The notes under the pieces: generated by a model
Database searches by the model: none
What the model was told of the DNA's origin: nothing
What the model saw: only the letters and a program-made list of their open reading frames with translations
Part shown: in pieces, positions 42,330 to 54,900 of the stretch
How positions within the stretch are numbered: the first letter of the stretch is position 1
How the letters are laid out: every line of letters starts with the position of its first letter
DNA from: Adiantum capillus-veneris
Taxonomy: Eukaryota > Streptophyta > Polypodiopsida > Polypodiales > Pteridaceae
Assembly: GCA_014529385.2 (NCBI GenBank)
Contig: CM043962.1
Coordinates: forward strand, 87,529,680 to 87,593,679
DNA length: 64,000 bases
Reading direction: 5' to 3'
Made by a program: the position numbers and the translations under genes

Positions 42330-43290
42330 ATGTAAGGCAGATGTGGTAGTTCTTCAAGAGCATAATCAACATCATTTTTCCGGTCAGACAACTTATTTAG
42401 CGGGATATTGGATAGCTATGCAGGCAATGGCAGTTATTTGGGAGTGTTTCTGGTAGTTCGACATGAATTACGACCAACTCTTGCTGTTATTGACCTGTGC
42501 TGCAAGTGGCTGATGGTGGTTCAATGTATTGGAAATGGTGAAGTCTTTAAATCTAGAGGAGTATATGCTTTCACAGCCTCTAGCGATTGCACAAGATTAT
42601 GGAGTGATATCTCCTCATATTGTTGGCGTTCTGATGCTTTTCTTTGTGGCGATTTTAACAATGCGCCAAACGATGCGGACAATACTACTAGCCTGTCACG
42701 CATGTTGCATGTGGAATGTCAGGCATCGGATTATATGATGCGTTCTTGTAATGCATTGGACTTGTGGATGCTTTTATATGATGGTGATTCAAGATTCACT
42801 TTTCAGCACAATGTTCAATCCTCCTACCAAGCTTGCCTTGACCGCTGGTATCTCTTTCGTAGGCAACACTATGATGCCTTTGTGTGCTATCTGAAGGATT
42901 GATTATATTTTATGCCTTTTGGATCATGCTCCCATATGTCTGACTTTATGTTTTGGCACGTCGCTAGATGTTGCTTCTTTGCCTAGGAAACGGCTTTTGC
43001 ATGTCAAAAATGTAGATTTGATGCATGAAGTTTTCCGTGATATGATTATGTATATAATCCCGCCGTTGATCTCCCATATGCATATTGATATGGATGCTAC
43101 GTGGTTCTGCTTTGTTATGCGTGTTCGATGTGTTGTTAGTGATTATGGAAAGTACTATTTGTCTCAGCTGCTGGGCAATGTTCAACAGGCAAAGGATACA
43201 AGCCAACGATTGATGCATATGGCTAATTCTTTCTTCTTGCTTTCGGAGGCTGAACTTAATGCATTACTTTCAACTCGCACTATTATATGA
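42330..43290 (+). pseudogene. L1-like endonuclease region
   Basis: Pieces include DVVVLQEHNQ (catalytic Glu segment), FLCGDFNNAPNDADN (the GDFN motif) near 42640-42685, a CLDRWYLF segment, and DHAPICLTL (the terminal DH motif) at 42919. At least two frame changes and stops lie between them. The order and spacing fit APE-type endonuclease of plant L1 LINEs, which nicks the target DNA. Inactive. Confidence 0.75.
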
Positions 43291-43307
43291 CATAATGATG
43301 AGAGAAA

Positions 43308-44460
43308 TTGGCTACATGGCAGATTTGTGCACGGCAACAAGCTCTACGACTACAGATTGGCGTCTCACTCACCTCTTACGCTCCTGTCGCTGAGGGAATC
43401 CTTGTGCGCACATTCTTCAAGCATTTGCATCATTCTCGTCAATCGCAGGACATAAAAAGAGTCAAACTACCCTCCAAGCAGTGGACGTCTTCCATAAAGG
43501 AGTTAGCAGAGACTTTGGTTGCTCACTTTGGGAAGATCTTCAAAGCCCCGCCCCCTCTTACACAAGCAGCCAAACAAGCACGAAATCTTTTTCTCTCACA
43601 TGTTGCTCCAATCAATTTTGTACAGCAGAAAAATTTGGAAGTTGCTTTCACTGAGGTAGAGTTGCATGAAAGTTTGTTGGACTTGGGTAGCTGGAAATCT
43701 CCTAGTTGGGATGGGCTTAATATCAAATTCTTCCTTTCCCCCTCTCTCTTGGAAGGAAGGGTTGCTCAAGCTATTGCCAAAGCACACTTTCTTTGAGCAG
43801 TTTTCTCACCAGCGGCCCAATCACTCTTATGCCGGTGGTCGGTGGTCTACAAATTGATGGCCAAAATGATAGTCAATCGTATTAAAGATTTCTTGCATCA
43901 AGGACTTTACCAATCCTAGTATGGTTTCCATACCTCGTCGACACATTATTGACAACCTGGCGAATGTTCTCATTGGCATGGAATATGAAAAATACACTAA
44001 TCAAGATGTATTGGTCATGCAAGTTGACATTGAAAAGGCCTTTGATACTCTGTTTTGTGATTACATTGCAAAAACAATGCAAAGGCTAGGATTTGGGCCG
44101 AAAATTCCACAGGTGGTTTTTCACTTGTGTGCTCAGAGCACCTCTGCAGGTTTGTTGGGTGGCTCTATCACAAGCCCTTGGCTTTGGGACGTTCAGTCAG
44201 ACAAGGGTGTCTCCTTAGTGCTTTACTTTATGCAATTGCTTCTCACCCTTTGTTGTTGCATCTTGAGGCCCTCACTTTTGCTGGCCATTAGCATGATCTG
44301 GCTCTCCCTTTTGGGAAACAATTCATCAGACATGCCTATGTTGATGACTCTCTATTCATGCCTAGGAACCATAAGGAGGATGTATTGTAGATTATACATG
44401 TTTTGCATTTATTTGGTTTGGCAGCTAGACTGCAGGTCAGATCCAAGTTACTGCCTCTAA
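43308..44460 (+). pseudogene. L1-like reverse transcriptase region
   Basis: Linker helices (43308-43796) include LGSWKSPSWDGLN, the conserved K-S/A-P-G-x-DG-type motif before RT. A second piece has RRHIIDNLANVLIGMEYEKY and VLVMQVDIEKAFDTLFCDYI, the RT block around D-x-E-K-A-F-D. A FADD-type catalytic motif is not readable; only a shifted remnant (FVYVDDSLF in another frame near 44330-44355) is visible. Several frameshifts are present. Confidence 0.7.
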
Positions 44461-44469
44461 ATGAATTTG

Positions 44470-45870
44470 ATTGGCACAAGCTTCTCTAGCCAGGGGAGAT
44501 TGTTTTTCCTCAGATCATAATATGTCATCTGGGAAATCCAATCGACTGGGTACTCCAAAGATTGCAATTAAAGCTAAGCTATTAGAAATTATCAACCTGG
44601 CCATTGCATCTGCGGCTCAGAATTGTCCAACGCATTATGATGGCTTATGTACAATTCTATTTACTGCTTTTATCCTGGCCTCAGTGGTGCCTGGGGTCTC
44701 TTATGTCTTGCATACTGGAGCATTTCTGCGCACATCCTCCCACAAGAAGGGGTTGCGGTTTTTATCCTTGGATAAGTTATGCACACCCGAGAGATTGGCA
44801 AGGATTAATATTTTGGATCTACGTCGCAATGTTTAGGCTAGGAAAGCCATGCTCTTGCCTATTTTGGTGGAACAATCACCACCCTGGACGCTCATGGTTT
44901 CACATTTATGTGGTGGTATTGTCACGCCTCCTATTGGTCATTGGAGCCCCTCGTATTGGGATTTCATCTTTGGGTAGCTTGATGGCCATATTCCGGGATG
45001 TCCGTTCGTTTCATTCCGTGTTGTTGGTCGGAAGGCTGTTACCTCGCCAGTCCCCTCAAGGTAATTCCCTCCGGTTGGAAAGCATTCATTGGAGTAAAGT
45101 GCTCTCTCACTTTGGTTCAATGCTCTCCTCGAGAAGCATATTTCTCTCGCAAAAAGGGATATGCTAGGTTGATCAAGTGGTGGATGACTCAGGGCAAGTT
45201 CTCTCCTTTCCTATTGCCGCTCTTCGTTATAAGTTGGGACCTCATTATCGACATTTGTGGCAGAAAATTCAACAGTTGCTTGCTGGTGTTTTCCTAGTGC
45301 CTTAATTCCTCAAGGATTCTAGGCTTTCAGATTGGAATCTCACCCATACTATGTTGGATTGCATATCAGTTGGGTCAGTTTATGCTTTGCTGTAGTCTGA
45401 TGCATGGATTGTGTCTCACTGAAACCTATTGTGGTTACTCTCCAACTCTCAATTGTGGTGGCAAAGATCGCTATCTCGCATCATCTACCTGTCAAAGAGC
45501 GCATTTTCTTATGGCGATGTATGGTGGGTGCTTTACTGGTTGGTACTATGTTGCATGTGCGGCGCATCACCTCCTCTCACTGTGTCCGATGTCATGGAGT
45601 TGATGAGACCGTGATGCTTTTGCTTTGGGCCTGCCGTTGCTCCCTGTCTTTTATCAGGTAAGCGTCCTCTCCTTTGCGCCTTCATTTCCCCTCCACAATC
45701 TTTCACAGACGGTTCTGGATTTTTGGAGTCCTCAAGTCGCCACAATCTTCATTTGACGTCTTCTGCAATGGGGTCAAATTTGGGTTATGTGGACCATATG
45801 GCACCCACATAACTCTCAAATGTTTCATGCCATGGAAATAGACCCTTTCCCTTACTTAAAAATTTTGCTT
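44470..45870 (+). pseudogene. L1-like ORF2 C-terminus with zf-RVT-like domain
   Basis: Near 45480-45655 one frame reads LPVKERIFLWRCMVGALLVG, followed by HCVRCHGVDETVMLLLWACR. This is the plant LINE zf-RVT pattern (LP.K..FLWR...L, then C..C, then E...HL..C). Further on, WTIWHPHNSQMFH resembles the terminal W..W..RN motif. Multiple frameshifts are present. Confidence 0.65.
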
Positions 45871-46039
45871 GGACAAGCACTACACTTTGCTCATGATGTG
45901 GAAGACATCTCTCTTGAAGCTTATAGGATTTACTTTGATTGTTTCTAGTTTTTGGAGCCTCATGGTGCTTCGACTTTTGTACCTCTTATTTATTGTGGGT
46001 TTTCATCGGTTTGAGGTTTCCCACTTGAAAATTCAATCA

Positions 46040-46800
46040 AGATTTACAGGGGAAAAAAAAGTGTCTTTGCTTTATTTTATATCTAGGCCTCTTGGCCAAG
46101 ATTTTGAGATATAGAGCCCTCCTATAACCAAACGCTCCCTAGACTGTAGCTTGTGTCACTTGGAGCTCCGCAAACCGCAACCTGCATTGTTTAGCGGTTC
46201 CAAGTACAACTGAACGCTTTCCAGACCGTAGTCTGCCTTGTTCAAAGGTTCCACAACTAACATGAATACTCCTCCCAGGAAAGCACCAGCCATAAGATAT
46301 TCAGACATTTAACAAGCACAATTTTTCTCTTCAATACTCTCAGGAAAGTCCGAGCCATAAGTAAATCACAAATTCCTCTTGAATACTCCTCACAGACAAA
46401 GATCAGAAACATAAGTGATCCAAAAGTTTTCCCAAAATTATTGAAACCAACATCAAAACCGCAATCAAGCAATCTCAATCATGATTAAAACTATGGGTTT
46501 CTCACTTCTCCCAAATATGTTCAAAATAGATAAATTCCATTTCAAACAAATTCCATTATTCTTGGGTAGTCAAGCTCAAAAGACGACTGGCTTTCCATCC
46601 TCTACCTAACCTAGGGTGAGGTTCCCTTCATAAAGTTGTAGCCAAGCGCAGCAGGGTCCATAAGCTCTTGAATAGACAAAACTGGCTTGGACAAATACTA
46701 TTCCCATAGCACTGATGGCAATCCAATGATATAGCGATCACACTGGACCTCCAAGGTTATCAACTTAATGATAGACACCTAGAGATAGACGTCTAGAAAT
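46040..46800. other. Unidentified sequence with weak local repeats
   Basis: Three loosely related stretches around AATACTC...AGGAAAG...CCATAAG lie at 46262, 46330 and 46379. Two copies of a 'cgctttccagaccgtagtctg'-like phrase lie near 46133 and 46217. A motif TTTATTTTATATCTAGGCC (46073) recurs at 47190 as TTTGTTTTACATTTAGGCC. Confidence 0.4.
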
Positions 46801-48600
46801 TTTTGGTTGTAATCCACATGAGACACAGAGTTGCAAAGTTCCACTCCCAAATAGCACTGGCCCCAAACCCTGGCACCCCTTTCGGTATTTCTTTATATTG
46901 CTTCAACAAGGTAGAACTCTTTGGCTCTGCTTTGCTTCTCCCACGGGGTAGAATTGCCACAAAAAGAGCCCAACGTACATCTTTATAGGCCCTTGGCCTA
47001 CCAAAAGCATCTCACATGAAAAGCACTGCTTCTAAAAACTGTTGGTCTAAAAGCAAGTGCCCTATGGGTTGTAAGCGATGCCACATCAGCATCAGCCTTC
47101 CCAAATCGTGGACTAATCCGTACAACATGTCACGTCATCATCTGTTACGCCGATTGAGAGTGTGTGTGTGTGTGTGCGCGCGCGCTTTGTTTTACATTTA
47201 GGCCCCTTGGTCAAGGTTCTACAAGTTGGTTGGGTCAAGATTGTTAATGCTAATCCATCCTGTCTTATAGGCCACTGGGCCCGCTTCAATAAGTTGGTAA
47301 GGTCTTCTGCTTCTTATTATTATGCTAGGATTTAGACCCCTCGGCCGGGATCTGTAGGTTCCCTAGGGTTAGGATCACGAATTCCTAACCGCCGTCGTCT
47401 TCAGTGGTTTGACATGTCAGCAATTTGTGACAATTTCTCCCCGCAATTGATGTCACAACTAGGGCATCTACATGATATATCAGATTTTTTTGTTGAGAAA
47501 GTTTCTTCAATCATCCAAGATTTTTCCGTCTTAACTTCTAGCTCCCTCTCCTAGGGGCCTTACGTTTCATAGCCATATGACTTACTTCGTCTCCTTGCTC
47601 GCCATTCATACTTCTTGTTCCATGTGAAACTTGTGTGTGTGTCATTACAAGGAGCAGCGATGCATGTGCATCCACATTCCCTGTCCTACCTTCCATTCGA
47701 CTAGACATGTTTTTTCGTGTGTTTAGTCAAACTGCTGAGCATAAGATTAACTATATTGTTGGATTAGATATGGAAGCATGCTCCCCTATCACCAATGGCT
47801 TAGCATTAGGCTATGGTGGATGAAGCCTTAGCTTAACCATGGTGTTAGGATTAGGGTTAGAAAGATGGAGATTAGGGTTAGGTTAGGCCAAGAGCAAGAG
47901 CATAGAGAGAGAGGGTATAGACACAATGATAATGCTCAAAGTGCAATTGATTGATTAGCGAATAGCCTCTAGTATAAGCTTAGTGTTTTACAATCATTGG
48001 CTAGAGAGGTTGCACCCTCTTGCTACTGGACCATTTCATCATTTATCTTTACCTAGGTGGCTAGAGGGCTTTCCCATATGGTGCCACAGGTTGGGCTTAC
48101 CCTAACAATCGCCCCCTTGAGCCAAACTTGGGGTTTACAAAGACTTCATGTGTTTTTGTCATGTCATTGTGTACTCCTAGACTAACATGATTCATCTACC
48201 TAATACATCATGGTGGTTCTCGTTAGATTTAACTCTTCACGGTTCTCGATCGGATACATCCTTGCGATTCTCAGAGGATTCAATGACCATGGTTCAATGT
48301 CCTATGATACATCATAGCCGTTCTCTACCAGATTCATTGCTACGGTTCACAAGTGAGACTTAGTAGGTTCACTAGCAATAGAAATTTGTTTATTCATTTA
48401 TTTGTGTGTGAAGAGGTCGTCATGTGTGTCCTCTTCAAAATCATCTTCATTTTGTTATCATCATTTGTTGTTGTCGTTGTCGTCATGTCGTTTTCTTCAT
48501 CCTCATTTGTATGTCGGTGTTGTGCTTTGGTCCATTCTTGTGAGGATGCAACCTCCTTGGTTAATGGTGCAAAGCACGCACACATTTAACGAAACCCAAA
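46800..48600. other. Unidentified sequence
   Basis: Contents I can name: a degenerate LTR-like remnant (46815-46895); a (GT)n(GC)n tract (47161-47188); a short TTAGGGTTAG-rich patch (47840-47886); and loose ~27-bp repeats of a CGGTTCTC...GATTCAT type (48205-48350). No gene is recognisable. Confidence 0.4.
47161..47188. repeat. (GT)n(GC)n alternating tract
   Basis: GTGTGTGTGTGTGTGTG running into CGCGCGCGC, a mirror of the tract at 10708-10745. Confidence 0.75.
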
Positions 48601-48605
48601 AAAGA

Positions 48606-49525
48606 ACAAGAGAAGGAGACTCTCTCAGTCTTTTCTTCTCTAAACCACGACACACATGTTTTGCACATAGTTACAGGGAATGGCCATTTTCAGGTCCCCG
48701 TTCCCCATTCCCATCCTAATTTCCCGTTCCAGATCCCCATTCCGTGTTCAAACGTGAGTATCCGAAACAGGGAATGGCATTTCATGCATATTGTCGTTCC
48801 CCGTTCCCCGTTCCGATTTGCCATTCCGGGTAGCTATGGTTTTTCATGATAGAGATGTGATTGTTCACAAGGATGATGGTTTAGATGATGCTTTGTCTAG
48901 TGACGCTAACCTCATTGCAGATACGATCAATCACGTAGAACCTATCTTGGCTCTTGAGTCGAGGTCCAAGGAACCCACTCAAGAAGTATTGTGTGTTCGC
49001 ATGATTAGTCAGCACGCATTGTTCGAGTGTTTCATTCGTGACGGTTTCTTGTATTTTCGTCACCGTCTTTACGTGTTCCCTTTTCATACGCATGCCATAT
49101 TGTACGATGCACATGACTCACTCACGGATGAGCACGGATGTATGCGGATCTCTCTTGAAAAGAACGAAAGTTTGCATTCAAGAAATTCACATTCCATGTC
49201 TCTTCCTTGGCATACCACAGTCTCAGTAAGAGATTGTCCATCAAGCATCGGCATTTCCATTGTGATTTTCCACAATTGATCGGTTTAGGTCGAAAAGTCA
49301 AGATTCGATCTCACTTTTTGCGTGTGTTTGGTGAACGGTTTGGCACTCCGTCGCTTGGTTCATCTCAATTGCATGCACAGTCATTTAGGAAGCATAGTAT
49401 TTTTCCAGCCACTCTACATGGAATGGGTATGTTCATGATTTTGTGTTGGAAGTGGTTTCAGGAATTTTCCTCCTCGAAGATTCTTGAAGAAGGTAGACGC
49501 ACGACCATAGACTATGCAGGCATAG
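48606..49525 (+). pseudogene. Diverged fragment of the array element's internal region
   Basis: Matches 24650-25590: the GGAGACTCTCTCAGTCT start, then (after a MITE and loss of most of the His/Asp repeat) HKDDGLDDALSSDANLIADT, EVLCVRMISQHALFECFIRD and HRLYVFPF. Then, in the -1 frame, IRSHFLRVFGERFGTPS and FPATLHGMGMFMILCWKWFQEF. The same -1 relationship between the two coding parts is present as in the array copies. Homology ends near 49525, where LINE sequence begins. Confidence 0.75.
48666..48838. mobile_element. hAT-like MITE, GGAACGGG family, copy 3 (173 bp, inverted)
   Basis: CATAGTTAC on the left and GTAGCTATG on the right. The interior aligns with the reverse complement of the copy at 1183-1356. 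Flanks GTTTTGCA (48658-48665) and GTTTTCA (48839-48845) are an 8-bp duplication with one base lost. The array element at 24700 shows the empty site. Confidence 0.83.
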
Positions 49526-50107
49526 AGAGCCTGTTGCAGAGACCAGCAAAGAGACAGATTACAGATTTTTTTAGACCACCTACTGGCAGATAGAGGGGCG
49601 GACCACTTAGCAGAGCCCAAGGATCACCCACACCAGAGGTACGTTGATCAATCGGGATACTAAGCTAGGGAGATCCAGACGCCAGCAACTGGAGGGTACC
49701 TCACAACATCGATGGAGACTACGATAGATGGAGACTACGATAGAGGATACAGACCACTTCAGTTCGACATGCAAGACGCCCAATACGAGTACTTACCATA
49801 GAGGACATCCACCATATTTTATAGTGACCAATGCAGTACATCCTTGGACAGCGCCTGATGTCGGACATCCAGAGACATTGATGTTCATACACTGAAATTG
49901 TACTACCCAGTGGTTCACCGTCACACACTTTATAGTGCTACGCAGCTCTGACAATAGCCATTTGGTTTTTATCTTATCACTTCATCTATTTGTACCCTAA
50001 CATTGTATCAGATTCATTACGATTGTACCAGTTTGGTCTCATAGGTCCTTTTTGACCTTTTGAAGACGTTTAATATAACATTTCATCTCATCTCATCTCA
50101 TCTCATC

Positions 50108-50108
<1 letters not shown>
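49526..50108 (+). pseudogene. LINE 3' fragment: ORF2 C-terminus and 3' UTR
   Basis: KRQITDFFRPPTGR (49552-49593) matches RRQITDFFRAATGH of the LINE at 57660. The downstream sequence follows the LINE to its 3' UTR phrase 'ggtctcataggtc...ttgaagacgtttaatataacattt' and then a TCATC-repeat tail. The C-terminus is broken by stops. Confidence 0.75.

Positions 50109-50190
<82 letters not shown>
50092..50190. repeat. (TCATC)n then (TC)n microsatellite at a LINE 3' end
   Basis: A few TCATC units run directly into about 80 bp of pure TC. Confidence 0.9.
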
Positions 50191-50193
<3 letters not shown>

Positions 50194-50195
50194 CT

Positions 50196-50326
50196 GCAGC
50201 GCGACCTACTCTGTGCTTCAGCATGAGGTGCTTCAACCCTTGCAGCGCGACCTGCTATGCCAGCATGAGGTGCTTCAACCCCTGCAGCGCGACCTGCTAT
50301 GCCAGCATGAGGTGCTGCTGTGACTC
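50196..50326 (+). repeat. Three ~42-46-bp tandem repeats
   Basis: Units starting GCAGCGCGACCT at 50196, 50242 and 50284, each containing CAGCATGAGGTGCTTCAACC-like sequence. They may belong to the 5' UTR of the LINE that follows. Confidence 0.8.
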
Positions 50327-50548
50327 ACGCGCCCGCAGGTACATACAGCACCCCCTTCAGCCCGCAGGTACATACACCCAGCAGACTTCAAAATCCAGGC
50401 ATTTTCCAGATTTTCCGAATTTCTGAATTTTCAAAATCCTGCGCAAAGGAGACCTCTGAGCCAATCACTTGCAACATGAGGTGGATGAGCCACAACTCCA
50501 ACACTTTGATTTTGTTTTTGATTTGAAACAAATTCGATGATCATAGAT

Positions 50549-51913
50549 ATGTCGCTACCGGGAGCAGCTTCCGATTTTGTTTCAGGCGATGGTATCATGA
50601 GAGAACAAGCTAGTATCTTGCAGAATCTGAGAACTTCAGGCCAGACAGAGCTGGTAGAAGCACAGTGGGAAGTCCAAGTCTGAGGGCCATTGTAGAGGAG
50701 ATGGAAAGAGAGGGACCTGCTACAGTAATGAGGTATATGGAGGATCCAGAGGTCTTAAGTAGGCTAGGAAATTCCCTTGGGTTTCCATTTCCTGAAGGAT
50801 CGACCATTGATTATGAAATTAGTCAAGCAACACCAAGTGTGAGGTTTCCATGTGAAGATACTGGAGAGGAGGTCGAGGAAGGATTGGCTCTTCACCATGC
50901 AGCAAGTACAGGAGATGCAAAGGACCCTGCACACGACACGGAAGCTGTCAATGTCTCACCTGCTTGCAAGTCGCGAGCAAAGGCAACCTTCATGCTCACG
51001 AACAAGCGGATGGCGCAGATGGAGAGGGAAATGAAGGAGTGGAAAACAGAGATGGAAGGATGGTGGAAGGAGAAGGCCAACCTCCTTCAAATGGTCTTCA
51101 ATGAAGGCGCACAATGGAAGAAGGAGAAAGAGAGCCTTAACGCAGAAATACAGACACTCAAAGAAGAAGTCTCGGCCCTCAAACAGGAGGAACCCAAACG
51201 GTGAGATACGGACACTTAAAAATGAAGTCTCAACCCTTAAACAGGAGCTTGCTGATAGAGTAAGCAGTGGGTTAGAGGAAGGTGAATTTCAGCCCTCGGT
51301 AATAGATGAAATCAAGGAAATCAAGGAACAGGTAAGGATGATCGTAGAGGAAGAGAAACTGAGTGTGGCAAAGACATCTTCATGGGCGGAGATGATAACA
51401 AGGACACAGAAAAAGGCGGACAAGACCGAAAAATGGATTGAGGTTGCCAAGAAAGGGAAAGGTCAAGAAACTCCTTGTACACCAACGCTTATCAACATGA
51501 CCCTCGAAGAGGAACAAAGAAGGCGGATGCGAGCACTGCATGTGAGAGTGACCGGTCTCAAGGACATAAACAATGTGGAGAAAGAGGTCACAAGCCTTAC
51601 ATCAATGATGGGGATGGAGAAGCCTTTGCACACAAAGGCATGGAGGGTAGGTAAGAAAAGTGATGGCACGGGAGAGTCTTCAAAGGGGAGAGCTCTCGTA
51701 CTACGCTTCCCCCCGTTGGAAGATAAGAAGGAATTCTTGAGGAAGAGGCCTACTCTCAAAAAGACAGGTATTTTCCTCGGTGATGATCTGACTCTCTCAC
51801 AGCTCGCACATATGAGAGAGGTAAGGCCAGAGATTACAGCGGCAAGGGAGAAGGGAAAGATAGCCTTCTACAGAGATGGACGGGTGGTGATTTTAGAGCG
51901 GCGCACTGCATGA
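50549..51913 (+). pseudogene. LINE ORF1 protein, frameshifted
   Basis: Possible start at ATG 50549 (MSLPGAASDFV), with a shift near 50660 into the frame of 50665-51204 and another near 51190 into the frame ending 51913. The middle is a long coiled coil (QMEREMKEWKTEMEGWWKEK), followed by two related heptad blocks (AEIQTLKEEVSALKQE / GEIRTLKNEVSTLKQE), a duplication around the second shift. The C-terminal half (MRALHVRVTGLKDINNVEKE; then FLGDDLTLSQLAHMREV and AREKGKIAFYRDGRVVI) looks like the RRM plus C-terminal domain of L1 ORF1-type RNA-binding proteins. Confidence 0.7.
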
Positions 51914-51943
51914 CGGTGCGAGACCTATGGGACCACATTGAAG

Positions 51944-54900
51944 ATGGCTACCTTGAATTGTAATGGGTCTATGAGGTTGGACGTGGGTGCATTTGAGGAC
52001 AGTTTCAAAGACAAGGATATTGTATTCTTCTCAGAGACTCATCAGGCCCCTGGACAGGTGATGCCACATGTGTTGGAATACAGATGGGAGACAGCTCACA
52101 GGACAAATGCGAGATCTGAGCATGGGAGTAGAGGTTCAGGAGGAGTAGCAGTGCTATACAGAGAGGAACTACAACCATTATTGCATATTGTACGAAGAGA
52201 TGATCATGCTAGATATATGTGGGTGAGACTAAGAGCTGACACAGGTCGATTCCTATATATTGCCATATGTTACTTTCCTCCCAGTACATCAGTGTATGCT
52301 GCATCCAGAGGGCAGTCCCCTTTCTCTATACTAGATGATGACATATGGGAGTTTTCTAGGGATGGTGATATCATTCTCCTAGGGGACTTCAATGCCCAAA
52401 CGGGCAACTCGCAGACAATCTTCTACGACGCTTCAGATGAGATGCTTAGAGAGCTTGATGTGGGTGAGTTGGGACTTGACACATGCTCAGATGACAGAGA
52501 GCAAACGGAGTATGGGAGATACCTCATGGAAATGACGACTACACATGGATTAGCCATACTTAATCGCTTACAACGATTTCCTGGAACAACCGGTTTCACA
52601 TGCTTTCCACACAGACATGGGGCCAGTACAGTGGATTATGTTATGAAACAACCAAGCTTTGTCCCCTGCATTCAGGATTTCACAGTGGAAGCCAGGCCAG
52701 TGGGCATAGAGTAGATCATGCTCTCTTGACACTGTCCGTTAAATTTCAGTATAGTATAACCCAGACATCAGGAAACAGGTCACACACCCGCTATACATTT
52801 ACACCAGAGACTGATTTTGTTTATACAGAGGAGATCTAGGACCGTCTATTGGAAGTATCAGTTGGCACAAATGGTACAGGCCTCTCAGTGGAGGAGTGCA
52901 CCACTCTACTGACTGAGACACTGCATGGGGCTGCATCAGTGGCATACCCACACACTCAGTCGGGCAAGAGACGACATTCTGGGAGCATGCCCCAGAATAG
53001 TTGGTATGATGAGAAGTGCAGAGAGATGAGAGCCCAGCTTCAAAGGGATCTTCTTTTAGGAGTCATCACTTACAGACAGTCTCGGATTGCTTTCCGACGC
53101 CTTGTGCGACGGAAGAAGCGAGCTTACCTAGCTCAGATGGAGCGAGACTTATATCAGATGTTCTTGAGTAGGGACTCACGAGAGGCATGGCGACTCTTCC
53201 ATGAGGACTCCCCTCCCCCAGTGATTACTTCACCTGATGTGTGGGGCCAATATGCGACATCATTATATACGGTTCCTGGACAAGAACCCCTACCAGACCT
53301 TACCAAGCCTTGCCCAGCTACGAGCACTTTCTTTACACCTGAGATGGTACAAAGGGTCATCGACAGGATGAGGACCGGGAAGGCATAGAGTGATCATGAC
53401 GGTCTAGTAGCGGAGCACTTTATACATGCCAGGGATATGCTGATGGAGGTTCTCGCAGTGTTGTTCAATCGTGCCATGTGTGAGGGATTACCTGAGACTT
53501 GGAGGTTGTCTAATATTGTGCCCATCTTCAAGGCGGGTGACCCTACAGAGCCTGGGACCTGCCGCACTATTATGGTTGGACACACATTGGCACGGTTGTA
53601 TGCATCTATTCTGGAGCAACACTTGAGTAATTGGGCAGAGGGCGAGGGTGTACAAGCAAAGGGTCAGGCCGGCTTCAGGAGGGGTTTCTCCACTCTTGAT
53701 CATATTCTGACACTCGGGGCCATCATTGAGGAGGGCAGAGCGCATGGGAGACGGATCTATTGTAGCTTTCTGGATTTTCGCAAAGCATTTGACATGGTAC
53801 CAAGAGCTTGATTGATGCGCAGACTACAGGAGATGGGGGTGCCCATAGAGGTGATTTGGGGGATTATGGCTCTGTACAAATCAGTGATGGGACATGTACG
53901 CACTCCAGAAGGGGCATCTGATTTAGTTCACTCTACTATTGGAGTGAAACAGGGCTGCCCATTGTCTCCTACTCTATTTGGTATGTATGTTGATGAGGTA
54001 TCTGATTACATTGACAGAGAGGATGATAGGGGTGCCCAGCTGGCAGGGACGTGGATCCCATTGTTGCTATATGCTGATGATATTGTGCTGATATCTGACT
54101 CACCAGAAGGTATGCAACGACATTTGGATGCACTACGGAGTTTTTTAGAGGATAGTGGATTGTGTGTAAACCTAGGTAAAACCAAGGTTATGGTGTTTAA
54201 CACCACACCGCAAGGGGTCAGGAGATCAATACCTACTTTCAAATATGGTCAGGAGATTGTGGAGTATACAAATGCATACACTTACCTGGGGGTAGTCTTT
54301 ATTGGGCCGAGATTTTCTTTGAGAAGAGGAGCAGAGACTAGACTAACTAGAGCTGGTGCGGCTCTGGGAGGAATGGAGAGGATGTGTTCGCAGGTTCAGT
54401 TCCAAGAACCTAGGACAAAGTTATAGCTCTTTGATACTTTGGTTGCCCCTACTATGTTATATGGGGTGCAGGCTTGGGGACCTTCTGTAGGTCAGGATGG
54501 TTGGAGGCGTATGGAGAAGCCCCTGGTATCTATGATCTCTCGGCTGATTAGAGCCAAGGCTTCCATACCGCATGATATCATTCAAGCGGAATTAGATGCC
54601 CCCCCTATGGAGATTGAGGCGCTTACCAGATTAGTCTCCTTTGTACACAGTCTGTTGGATACTACCAGAGACAGATATGCCAGGGTGGCTCTAGAGTCCT
54701 CCAGACAATTAGCTCTTAATGGGGATACATCATGCTGGTATGCACAGATGGCATCATGGTTTCAGCCACATGGTTTCACCATGGACAGGTTGCCTCCTTT
54801 TCAATACTCTCTACAGGCACCCTTGAGGTCTCTGACGCGAGTAGAGATTAATAGACTCATTCGTAAGGATCTGATCCAGCTGGACACGAGGAGGACATGG

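Larger units (their letters stand above)
42290..46040 (+). mobile_element. Decayed plus-strand L1-like LINE, 5'-truncated
   Basis: Endonuclease, RT and zf-RVT-like parts appear in order, in several frames, over 3.7 kb. It begins inside the endonuclease domain (DVVVLQEH near 42332). It ends at a 'gtgggttttc...gaggtttcccac' stretch shared with the fragment at 10780-11190. Confidence 0.75.

Noticed and set aside
46040-48600. Possible host exons
   Set aside because: Only short frames without domain sense, splice-supported structure or homology I could recognise.
53154-53360. Minus-strand ORFs across the LINE ORF2 (and similar antisense frames in all elements)
   Set aside because: Antisense shadows of well-supported plus-strand coding regions.
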